This document shows positions 8,830-16,536 of a DNA stretch of 27,484 nt, piece by piece; the first letter of the stretch is position 1, and every line of letters starts with the position of its first letter. The notes below the pieces were generated by a model that ran no database searches, was not told the origin of the DNA, and saw only the letters and a program-made list of their open reading frames with translations. Source of the stretch: RQOF01 sp964461135 (GTDB taxonomy: Bacteria; Calditrichota; Calditrichia; RBG-13-44-9); assembly GCA_964461135.1 (NCBI GenBank), contig CAYWTB010000061.1, positions 1-27,484 on the forward strand. Direction: 5' to 3'. The position numbers were made by a program, and so were the translations under genes.

Positions 8830-9735
8830 TTAAAAGTAAACTTTTGAGAAGGCTGTTATCTCTTCAGATTGATAATATTTTTCCCACTCTTCCCGTATCT
8901 TCTCCTGAAAATGTTTTAATGGATGACCATTAATTGAATATTGATCATTCAGCTTTTTTAAAATTTCTTTTTCGGTGAACCTTGTTTCAAATTCTACGGG
9001 GGTATTATTAATTTTCATGGTGGAACAAATCAATTCGGACATGCGAACCAGATTAACCAGATCATTTATTTCCGATAGTTTGTCAGATTCATGATGAGAG
9101 TATATGACATTTACCAGTTTGTGGGGCAGATTCCAGGCCTCAGCCAGCCAACCGCCTACCCGGGTGTGATCATATCCCAGAATCTTCTTTTCAGCCACCT
9201 GATATGGCATGTTTCTTTTGCTGACCAGGGATAGTATTTCCCTGAATTTTTCGGGAAAATGCTGAATGAGAATCTGGTGTCCGATATCGTGCAGCAAGCC
9301 AGCTGCGAATGCTTCACCCGGAACCGGATAACCGGCCCGGCGTGCAAGATACCGGGCCCCTATACCTACCGCAGTACTGTGTATCCACCAGTTATTAAAT
9401 TCCGGCTGGTCAAAATGAGCATTCCAGGATAATTGATCCACCACCAGAATTCCCATCAGTAGGTTCTGCAGCGCTTTAAATCCAATAATTACGATAGCAT
9501 GGTTTAGAGTGGATATCTGGCCCCGGTAACCGTAATAGGCAGAATTGGCAAGCTTCAGAATACGGGCAGCGAGCACAGGATCTGCTGAAATCCATCTAAT
9601 AAGCTCTGACACCGAAACATCGGAATTGTCAATACACTTCAGTGCCTGTTCAGCTATGGGAAATGATGTGGATAATTTTTCTAATTGACTGATCTGATCC
9701 CTCATCCTTACTTCCGTGTAATTTTCCTTTTTCAT
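8830..9735 (-). CDS. HDOD domain signalling protein
   Basis: The 301-residue protein is essentially one HDOD domain (about 15-215) plus a helical tail. Family hallmarks are FPIAEQALK, SADPVLAARILKLANSA (51-66), NHAIVIIGF (78-86) and the helix around LLHDIGHQIL. It retains His119, the His149-Asp150 pair, His190 and the SHHE motif (213-216), so much of the HD metal site may persist even though many HDOD proteins have lost it. HDOD proteins generally act as non-catalytic signalling modules; some relatives control chemotaxis or motility genes. GAGGGAGAAGG precedes the ATG. The sigma-28-type gene lies 61 bp upstream and the GAF kinase 25 bp downstream, so all three probably form one operon. Confidence 0.93.
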   Translation of the reverse strand: MKKENYTEVRMRDQISQLEKLSTSFPIAEQALKCIDNSDVSVSELIRWISADPVLAARILKLANSAYYGYRGQISTLNHAIVIIGFKALQNLLMGILVVDQLSWNAHFDQPEFNNWWIHSTAVGIGARYLARRAGYPVPGEAFAAGLLHDIGHQILIQHFPEKFREILSLVSKRNMPYQVAEKKILGYDHTRVGGWLAEAWNLPHKLVNVIYSHHESDKLSEINDLVNLVRMSELICSTMKINNTPVEFETRFTEKEILKKLNDQYSINGHPLKHFQEKIREEWEKYYQSEEITAFSKVYF

Positions 9736-9796
9736 GGATTAACCTTCTCCCTCATTAAAAGTGCACAACCATATGCACCTTTAGTTAAACATATCT

Positions 9797-10603
9797 TTAT
9801 ACGCTCAATTCATGCTTAATCATTTTACGCATACGCTCGGTGGTCTCGCTATGAATCTGTGAGATTCTCGATTCAGACACATTCAGTATCTTTCCGATTT
9901 CCTTAAACGTCAGATGTTCAAAATAATAGAGAGTAATGGCCAGACGGGCTTTTTCCGGTAATTTTTTTATGACCCTTACCAGTATCTTCTTCATTTCTTC
10001 GTCTTCCAGACTATCCAGGGCATTTGCGCTGTTTTCATCTTCCACCACATCGTACAGGTTGTGTTCATCATAATTCTGATTGGGTTTATCCAGTGAGACT
10101 ACACTGGTATTGTTGACCTGTGACTGCCAGTGCTGATATTCATCTTCAGTGATACCCAGATGCTCGGCAACTTCCTGAGAGGGAACATCGCCCCGGTAAA
10201 CCTGCTCAAGATCCTCGACAACCTTACGGATCATATTTGATTTGGAACGAAGGGAACGGGGAATCCAGTCCTGTTTACGGAGTTCATCGATGATCGCTCC
10301 TTTTACCCGCGGAATGGCATAGGTCTCAAATTTTATACCGAAATAGGGATTGTAGCGGTCCAGTGCTTCTCCCAACCCGATAACCCCGATATTTACCAGA
10401 TCATCCCGTTCCACGTAACTGGGAATTGATTTGAACAATTTACTGACAACATAGTGTACAACTCCCAGATATTTCTGCATCAAACGGTTTCTTAATTCAG
10501 GATCTTTCTTCACAAAATAGTCCTGCCACAATGGTTCAACTTGTACCTTCATGGGATAACTTGGCCTCCATTTTTTATCGTCATGACTTTCATTTTTTAT
10601 CAT
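9797..10603 (-). CDS. fliA: Sigma-28 family RNA polymerase sigma factor (FliA/WhiG type)
   Basis: The 268-residue sigma factor has regions 2 (about 40-112), 3 (about 115-190) and 4 (about 205-262). The region 2-3 stretch YAIPRVKGAIIDELRKQDW and the following IPRSLR are the signature of the FliA/WhiG/SigD branch. Region 4 holds the helix-turn-helix LTFKEIGKILNVSESRISQI. In most bacteria such factors transcribe late flagellar and chemotaxis genes under FlgM control; in some lineages they have other roles. It follows a FlhG-like ATPase by 56 bp, an order common at flagellar loci, but no structural flagellar gene is in the window. A modest AAGG site lies upstream of the ATG. The symbol is by family; orthology to true flagellar FliA is inferred. 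Confidence 0.93.
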   Translation of the reverse strand: MIKNESHDDKKWRPSYPMKVQVEPLWQDYFVKKDPELRNRLMQKYLGVVHYVVSKLFKSIPSYVERDDLVNIGVIGLGEALDRYNPYFGIKFETYAIPRVKGAIIDELRKQDWIPRSLRSKSNMIRKVVEDLEQVYRGDVPSQEVAEHLGITEDEYQHWQSQVNNTSVVSLDKPNQNYDEHNLYDVVEDENSANALDSLEDEEMKKILVRVIKKLPEKARLAITLYYFEHLTFKEIGKILNVSESRISQIHSETTERMRKMIKHELSV

Positions 10604-10659
10604 TCTTTATTCCGAACCTTGCATTTAACCTGTTTAGAGCTCCATTCGTGAAGTTTATT

Positions 10660-11718
10660 CTAACCATTACTGATGATACCGGCAGGAACTGCTCTGCCGT
10701 GTGAACTGGCCAGCACCTCCGCCATTTCTTCAATCTTCTGCATGACCTGCATTTTTTGGGAGAGCTGCCATACTGGTTTTTGATAATGAGGCGAGAATTT
10801 CAGTGAGTCATCCGCTGGTATCATCCCCAGCAATTTGACATCACTTTCCAGAAAATGCCGGAATGCGAAACTCAGGTTTTTACGGGCCTCTTCACTCACC
10901 TTCTTTTCAAAAACCTGGTTGATGACCAGATAAAGCGCCGGCCTGTTCAGGAAGGGGGCGGAAGCTTTAATTAATGTGTAAGTATCAAAAACTGTTCTAA
11001 GATCGGGTGTACTCACAACCACTCCGGCATCCGCCTCCTGGAAGAGTGCCAGATTCATTTCATTCAAACCCGTATGAGTATCCAGAACCATATAATCATA
11101 GGAGGAGGAAATGGCCCACCACATATCCCGACAATCATATATATCTGCCTGTAAATTCTGAATTTTTCCCGGCAACCGCAGATTTCCAAGAAAATAAAAT
11201 TCATTATCAACCGAAACTACCGCATCACGCAGAGCTTCTTTTTCGCTTAAAGAACACTGTGTAGCGGGATAGTCCTCGCCGGGATATAAAAGTGTATGAA
11301 GCCAGGGATGCTGAATGTTGCCATCCAATAATAAAACCCTTTGTCCGGTTTTAGCGAGTGAACAGGCCAGATTAAGACTGATAAAGCTTTTCCCGACACC
11401 ACTGTGACTGCTGATGACGACTATTTTATTACACGATCCGGACTTTCCTGATATGAAAACTTCCTCCCGCGGAAGGAAATCTTTAAACTGGATTTTTTTG
11501 TGATCTTTCATGATCAATTCTTCACTCCCTTGAAATGGTGAGAAGACCGTGAGATTATTTTGCCTTTCAGGGTATGAATGCGAAACTGCCTGTTCCGCAG
11601 TGAATGATATTATCTCCTTACCAGGAATCAAACCTCCTGAAACCTCGGGAACCATTCCGAAAAAAAATACCGGTGCCAACAGGATGTATGAAAGAAATGT
11701 TGTTTTGAGACACTTCAT
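10660..11718 (-). CDS. FlhG/FleN-like MinD-family ATPase with N-terminal extension
   Basis: The conserved ATPase starts near residue 98. It has a P loop SSHSGVGKS (103-111), Asp132 in VLLLDGN, and Asp213 in YMVLDTHTGLNE, which resembles FlhG/FleN. The deviant Walker A Lys that these proteins use for dimerisation is His105 here; the second, nucleotide-binding Lys110 is kept. The first 69 residues are unusual: MKCLKTTFLSYILLAPVFFF looks like an export signal, odd for a cytoplasmic ATPase. An alternative start is the TTG at 11517 (or ATG at 11511), with AAGGGAG 7 nt before the TTG, giving a normal protein of about 283-285 residues. The ATG at 11718 has an AAAAGGG about 14 nt upstream. FlhG proteins set flagellar number and placement; the sigma-28-type gene follows by 56 bp. 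flhF is not adjacent. Confidence 0.85.
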   Translation of the reverse strand: MKCLKTTFLSYILLAPVFFFGMVPEVSGGLIPGKEIISFTAEQAVSHSYPERQNNLTVFSPFQGSEELIMKDHKKIQFKDFLPREEVFISGKSGSCNKIVVISSHSGVGKSFISLNLACSLAKTGQRVLLLDGNIQHPWLHTLLYPGEDYPATQCSLSEKEALRDAVVSVDNEFYFLGNLRLPGKIQNLQADIYDCRDMWWAISSSYDYMVLDTHTGLNEMNLALFQEADAGVVVSTPDLRTVFDTYTLIKASAPFLNRPALYLVINQVFEKKVSEEARKNLSFAFRHFLESDVKLLGMIPADDSLKFSPHYQKPVWQLSQKMQVMQKIEEMAEVLASSHGRAVPAGIISNG

Positions 11719-12319
11719 AAAATTGGCAAAATCCCTTTTCGATAGGTGATTTGGGTTTACTGATTATCAGCATAAAAAGAATCCGCAACTTATATGCCAC
11801 AAAAATTTTTAGAAGGAAGAATTAGAAGAAAAGTCGTATATCATTTAATAACAATACATTACAAAAATTGGTAAAATTTGCCTGAAACAAAAAAAGTGAT
11901 AAGAAACACATCAAAGTGTTCTTTTTTTCGACACTGAAAAAAGGATTTCAGACAACAATAGAAGATGCAGGGAATATGAATCAGGGCACAAAGCTCCAGG
12001 ATCCGGTAATCAGAAACCCGCTATTATGAGCTTCAAGATGCAAGGGGGCAGAAAGACAATCGGCAGTTGGCAGAAAAGAAGAACGTAACATAATCAGGAA
12101 TCTATCTGAACGAGTATGGATTCCTCAATCTGTTTAAAAGATTAAATCATGCATTTTGATAATAAAATGTTTTTCCTTAAATTATTAAAATTTATACAGA
12201 AAGCGTTTTTCATAAAAAGATCACTCAATTTTAAATTTTCGGGAACGAAAGTTCGGTTTTTGTCGATTAAAAAGGTGCTGGGAATTTAATTCTTTAATTG
12301 ATTTTTGAATTTCAAACGG
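11719..12319. other. Divergent intergenic region
   Basis: This 600-bp region separates the minus-strand flhG-like cluster from the plus-strand envelope block and should hold promoters for both. It contains a hairpin flanked by A and T tracts (11901-11928). Around 11990-12090 it carries short purine-rich repeated words such as GGCAG (three copies). The last 170 bp before tamB are very AT-rich. I see no gene and cannot pick a confident promoter. Confidence 0.5.
11901..11928. terminator. Bidirectional terminator-like hairpin
   Basis: AAGAAACAC (11901-11909) pairs with GTGTTCTT (11916-11923) with one bulge around a 6-nt loop and is followed by a T run to 11928. A run of seven As lies just to the left, giving T residues after the hairpin on the minus strand too. 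No gene upstream in either direction needs a terminator here, so it may end a small RNA or attenuate the leader of the flhG-like operon. Confidence 0.4.
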
Positions 12320-15300
12320 ATGAAAAGAAATACCTGGGTTTTTTATTTTTTCATTTTATTGTTTACTGCCATCCTCTCCATAAACCTGGTATGGCGTTTA
12401 ACGCCAATCAGGTCTGAGATCAGTAACACCATTCAGCAGCGACTGAAAGAATATCTGGGAGAATCATTCGCTATGAGTGATTTTTCTCTGGGTTTCGGTT
12501 ATATGGCCTTTTATAATATTACCGCCGGCAGCGAAGACGGACACTATCTTTTCAAACTGGATGAGATACAGATCGGATACAGTATTCATAAATTGCTGTT
12601 CAACAAACTTGATCCTCTGAAGGTTATAGAATCTATCACCTTTAGAAATCCCACTTTAGTCTTATGGACAAACGATAAAGATTCAACAACCCAAACCGTC
12701 CAGAAACCAATGGATTTGACGGAAATATTCGCCGGTTTAAATAAACTGAGCGAAATTGACAGAATATTAATTAAGAACGGTCATATTCTATGGGGGAAAT
12801 CTCCCGAAAATGCGGCAAAACTTGTATCGGAAACTGACGGATACATCCTCATGAGTCCGGAAAATCGGATCACCCTGAATCTGCGGGGAAAATTGTTCGA
12901 ATCCTTATCGCGGGATCTGATTCTAACCGGGGACATTTTACCGCGTGAAATGAGCTACAGAATCCTGGCAAGTGTTGAAAATAGTCATCTGAAAAAAAGC
13001 CTCCCGTTCCTGGTCAACAACCACTTTACGCTGGATGAAGCGGATATCAACGGAAGCATCCAAATAAAATCCTCCAGTTTTAAACTTGAAGATGCCGATT
13101 TATCAGGTAAAATCGAAATCAGAAATCTGACGGGTATTCTCTTCGGGCAAGGGTTGCAAACCGATACTTTCAACCTCTTTTTTGAAGGGCAGAAAATGCT
13201 GCTGTCTCCGGTATCAGGGAATGTGGAAGACGGACGGTTTGTACTGAGCGGGCATCTGGGTACTATATTTCATCCCGGTCCTTATTTTTCAATTGATTTT
13301 GATGAGTATTCAGCAAAAAACCTTGTAATTTCCGCTCCCATCCTGGAACTGCTGAACCAGGGAAAAATGCAGGGACATTTCAAGGTGGAAGGCCCCGTCT
13401 CTCAAATAAAAGTCACCGGGAAAATTTATTCATCCCAGCTTCATTACAGTATTGTCCCTTTCTATCGCACCAGTCTGGAATTTACTTTTCAGAACAAAAT
13501 CTGGGAATTCCAAAACTTTGATGCCTACTTCATTGGAATGGAACACCGGGGACATGGCGGTATTGACTTTAATAACATGACTATGGGGCTTGAATTTAAC
13601 AGTAACAGAGATATCAGCAGAGATGTTTTTCCGATTATCGACCGGTTAAATAACACCTCCATGAATTATCATACTCTGGTGCACGGGGATTTCCCGACCC
13701 TCACTTTTACCGGTACCATTAACGGAGAATTCAGGCAGGGAGAAAATATTATACTGGCCACTGATGCAACCTATGAACTCGTTAAGGATCATATAACCAT
13801 TCAAAACAACCGTTCCACTCCAGCCGGACTCAAAATTTATGCTCAGGTGAGCGATTTATGGAATAATCCGACATTCCAGATGCTTGAATTGAAAGATCTT
13901 CCTATGGATTCATTAAGCACGCTTACTTTTTTGAAAGGTATGAATGAAAAATACCGTGGAGATTTCTATTTCTCCGGCCCGGTTAATTTCCCCACCACTA
14001 AAATCAGCTTTAGTAACCGCAAGACTCAGGAAGTGCTTTTCAGTTTTACCGGTAATGCCTCCAATCTTATTCAGCCCAATTTGAAATTCAGGGGACACTT
14101 TCTGTTCGAGACACGGCCTGAAACGGTGGAAGGGAATCTTTTAATCGAAAATAACGCGGATAATCTGGCACTGCAGCTGGATGTTCCGTCCATGATCAAC
14201 GGGAATTTATCGATCGGTTATGGCGAACAGGCTCTTTTCCAGGGAATTCTGAATATTATTAAATTTCCCATCAATCAGTATATCGGCAGATTTAGTAATT
14301 TTGCCCAGGCCATTGGCGAAGGAAATCTGTTGGGAACCATCTCCTTTAACGGCACTACCGACCAACCAACAGTAAAATTTGACCTGCAGGCCCAAGATTT
14401 TATTATTAATAACAACGGTTACTACTCGGCGGTGGTTCAGGGATCTTATGAAAATTCCATCTTTCAGTGTACCAATACCGCTTTAAACTATAATAGTAGG
14501 CCCATAATCCTTGCCGATATAAACTGGGATATCCGGCGCAAATATCTGCGGGCTACTTTCAGAGGGGATCAGATTGAAAGTAATTTCGTTGCCTCAACCA
14601 TATTTAAGGATGCCAGGCTGGTGCAGGGAGATATGAATTATCAGTTAACTCTGGAAGGAAGGGCCGATCGTCCCAACATCCACGGTACCGCAAACATGCA
14701 GAATGGAATCCTGAAAGACCGGGTTTTCACGGATTTGCACGCAGAATTTGAGGATTCTATTCCGCCTTCGATTTCTCTTTTTCAGATAGGTAAACATATT
14801 TTCCATATCCGAAAGCTGACCTATCATGATAAACGGGATTATTCAGTACAAATTTCCGGTATAATGCCGGCAGACCCGGGTTCTCCCATGAATCTTAAAC
14901 TGGATGCCGAAGGAAATATTCTGGCAGAGGTCCCGAGCTTTTTAAGTTATTTCCGTAATCCCATTTGTCTGGGCGAACTTTTGTTGAATTTTTCCGGCAC
15001 CCGGGAAAATCCAAAGATCGAATCGGGACGAATAAGTATTTATAACGGAAGCATGGAATTTGAATCTGTAATACCTCCTTTGAAGGACATGAAGGCCGAT
15101 ATCGAGTTGAAGGAGGGCGAACAGTTTCTCCGCATACGTAACCTGGAAGGAAAAATAAATAACAGATCTGTGCGTATATTTAACCTGGATTCGGTGAAAG
15201 TTGGAGAAAATTATCTTGAACCATGGCGATTCGAAGATTTTGGTATCAATTTAGGGGTGCTGGTACTGGAAACAGATAAACGAGGCATTCCCCTCTCAAT

Positions 15301-16474
15301 TCCCGGCCTGATGAATCCGGGCGATATTGGCTATTTTGAAGCAGATGGGAAGGAAAATGGTGAACAGTTCTATTTTTCAGGACCGGTGGATAAACCAGAG
15401 GTCCGCGGAAAAATAGTTCTGCGGGAAAGCCGGGTCACTTTCCCCTTTCTGGAAACTCCCGAACCTTCTACCCCGGAAGAGGAAAATAAAGTCATCGATT
15501 TCCTCATGAATATCAAGTGGGACATAACAACCATTGCCGGAACCGGTAACCGTTATTTCGTGGATATTCCGGCGCTCCTCGGAGAGGTTTACCTGGATTT
15601 AAATATTGACAATGTTTCAGAAGGCCTGGAATTTACCGGGCGTCTTTCCGATGAAAGCTTCAGGGTAGCCGGCAGTATCGAATCTTCCCGCGGCCGGGTA
15701 GAATATCTGGATATGAATTTCCGGGTGGATCGTTTCGGTGCCATCTTCAATACCTTTGAACTGTTCCCCGAAGTGTACGGAAAGGCATGGACTACCGTGC
15801 GGGATTCTACCAATTTTCCCCGCGACATCTATCTGGTATTGTATGCCATTGATCCAGAAACCAAACAGGAGGTTTCCCGCGGGCGCTGGGAAGACTTTCG
15901 ATTCAAACTGGTGTCCAGTGATCCCACCATTGGAGAGACTCAGGAAAATGTTCTGTCTTATCTGGGATACTCGGTGGATAATATTTCCAGCAAAGCCAGC
16001 GATATCGGGATGACGCTTACTGATAACCTTCTCATCAGGCCACTGGTAAGACCACTGGAGCGCAAAATGGAAAGAGGCCTGGGATTGGATTACGTCCGAC
16101 TGAACCTACAGATTACCTCAAATATTTATTACTACAGTCTGCAACCGCGCTGGAAGTTTTTACCGGAAGCAAATTACGGACGATTCAATTACAATACCAG
16201 TTTCGATCCGGCCTTGCTGCTTCTGCAAAGTTCCGAAATTACGCTGGGTAAATATCTAATGAAGGATATTTATTTCAGTTATTCGGGACAGCTGGTCTCT
16301 GTCTATGACGAACCTAAATTTGGACTGAATCACAGATTTGGCGTTGAATATCGCCTTTTACAGAATCTTTTGCTGGAATTTGAGTATGATAAGTTCTATT
16401 TCGATCCTAAATATTACAGCCGGGATGCTTTACAGGATTTCAGAATCCGCCTGAAGCATTCATTTAATTTTTAA
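12320..16474 (+). CDS. tamB: TamB-like translocation and assembly protein
   Basis: This protein of about 1,384 residues begins with one membrane anchor (about residues 6-25, TWVFYFFILLFTAILSINLV) and continues as a long repetitive beta-rich AsmA/TamB body. It ends in the TamB (DUF490) domain, covering roughly the last 350 residues, with SRGRVEYLDMNFRVDRFGAI, a 'VLSYLGYS' segment and LGKYLMKDIYFSYSG. It finishes in Phe (RLKHSFNF), as TamB proteins do. TamB proteins span the periplasm and help outer-membrane protein assembly or lipid transport. I chose the ATG at 12320; a TTG at 12305 would add five residues. Neither has a clear Shine-Dalgarno site, only an AAAAGGTG too far upstream. bamA follows after 62 bp, and no TamA-like gene is present in the window. 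Confidence 0.92.
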   Translation: MKRNTWVFYFFILLFTAILSINLVWRLTPIRSEISNTIQQRLKEYLGESFAMSDFSLGFGYMAFYNITAGSEDGHYLFKLDEIQIGYSIHKLLFNKLDPLKVIESITFRNPTLVLWTNDKDSTTQTVQKPMDLTEIFAGLNKLSEIDRILIKNGHILWGKSPENAAKLVSETDGYILMSPENRITLNLRGKLFESLSRDLILTGDILPREMSYRILASVENSHLKKSLPFLVNNHFTLDEADINGSIQIKSSSFKLEDADLSGKIEIRNLTGILFGQGLQTDTFNLFFEGQKMLLSPVSGNVEDGRFVLSGHLGTIFHPGPYFSIDFDEYSAKNLVISAPILELLNQGKMQGHFKVEGPVSQIKVTGKIYSSQLHYSIVPFYRTSLEFTFQNKIWEFQNFDAYFIGMEHRGHGGIDFNNMTMGLEFNSNRDISRDVFPIIDRLNNTSMNYHTLVHGDFPTLTFTGTINGEFRQGENIILATDATYELVKDHITIQNNRSTPAGLKIYAQVSDLWNNPTFQMLELKDLPMDSLSTLTFLKGMNEKYRGDFYFSGPVNFPTTKISFSNRKTQEVLFSFTGNASNLIQPNLKFRGHFLFETRPETVEGNLLIENNADNLALQLDVPSMINGNLSIGYGEQALFQGILNIIKFPINQYIGRFSNFAQAIGEGNLLGTISFNGTTDQPTVKFDLQAQDFIINNNGYYSAVVQGSYENSIFQCTNTALNYNSRPIILADINWDIRRKYLRATFRGDQIESNFVASTIFKDARLVQGDMNYQLTLEGRADRPNIHGTANMQNGILKDRVFTDLHAEFEDSIPPSISLFQIGKHIFHIRKLTYHDKRDYSVQISGIMPADPGSPMNLKLDAEGNILAEVPSFLSYFRNPICLGELLLNFSGTRENPKIESGRISIYNGSMEFESVIPPLKDMKADIELKEGEQFLRIRNLEGKINNRSVRIFNLDSVKVGENYLEPWRFEDFGINLGVLVLETDKRGIPLSIPGLMNPGDIGYFEADGKENGEQFYFSGPVDKPEVRGKIVLRESRVTFPFLETPEPSTPEEENKVIDFLMNIKWDITTIAGTGNRYFVDIPALLGEVYLDLNIDNVSEGLEFTGRLSDESFRVAGSIESSRGRVEYLDMNFRVDRFGAIFNTFELFPEVYGKAWTTVRDSTNFPRDIYLVLYAIDPETKQEVSRGRWEDFRFKLVSSDPTIGETQENVLSYLGYSVDNISSKASDIGMTLTDNLLIRPLVRPLERKMERGLGLDYVRLNLQITSNIYYYSLQPRWKFLPEANYGRFNYNTSFDPALLLLQSSEITLGKYLMKDIYFSYSGQLVSVYDEPKFGLNHRFGVEYRLLQNLLLEFEYDKFYFDPKYYSRDALQDFRIRLKHSFNF

Positions 16475-16536
16475 TTGCAAAACAATATATTAAAAACTAA
16501 GTTATAAACTTTATTAAATTTAATAATGTTGGAAAA

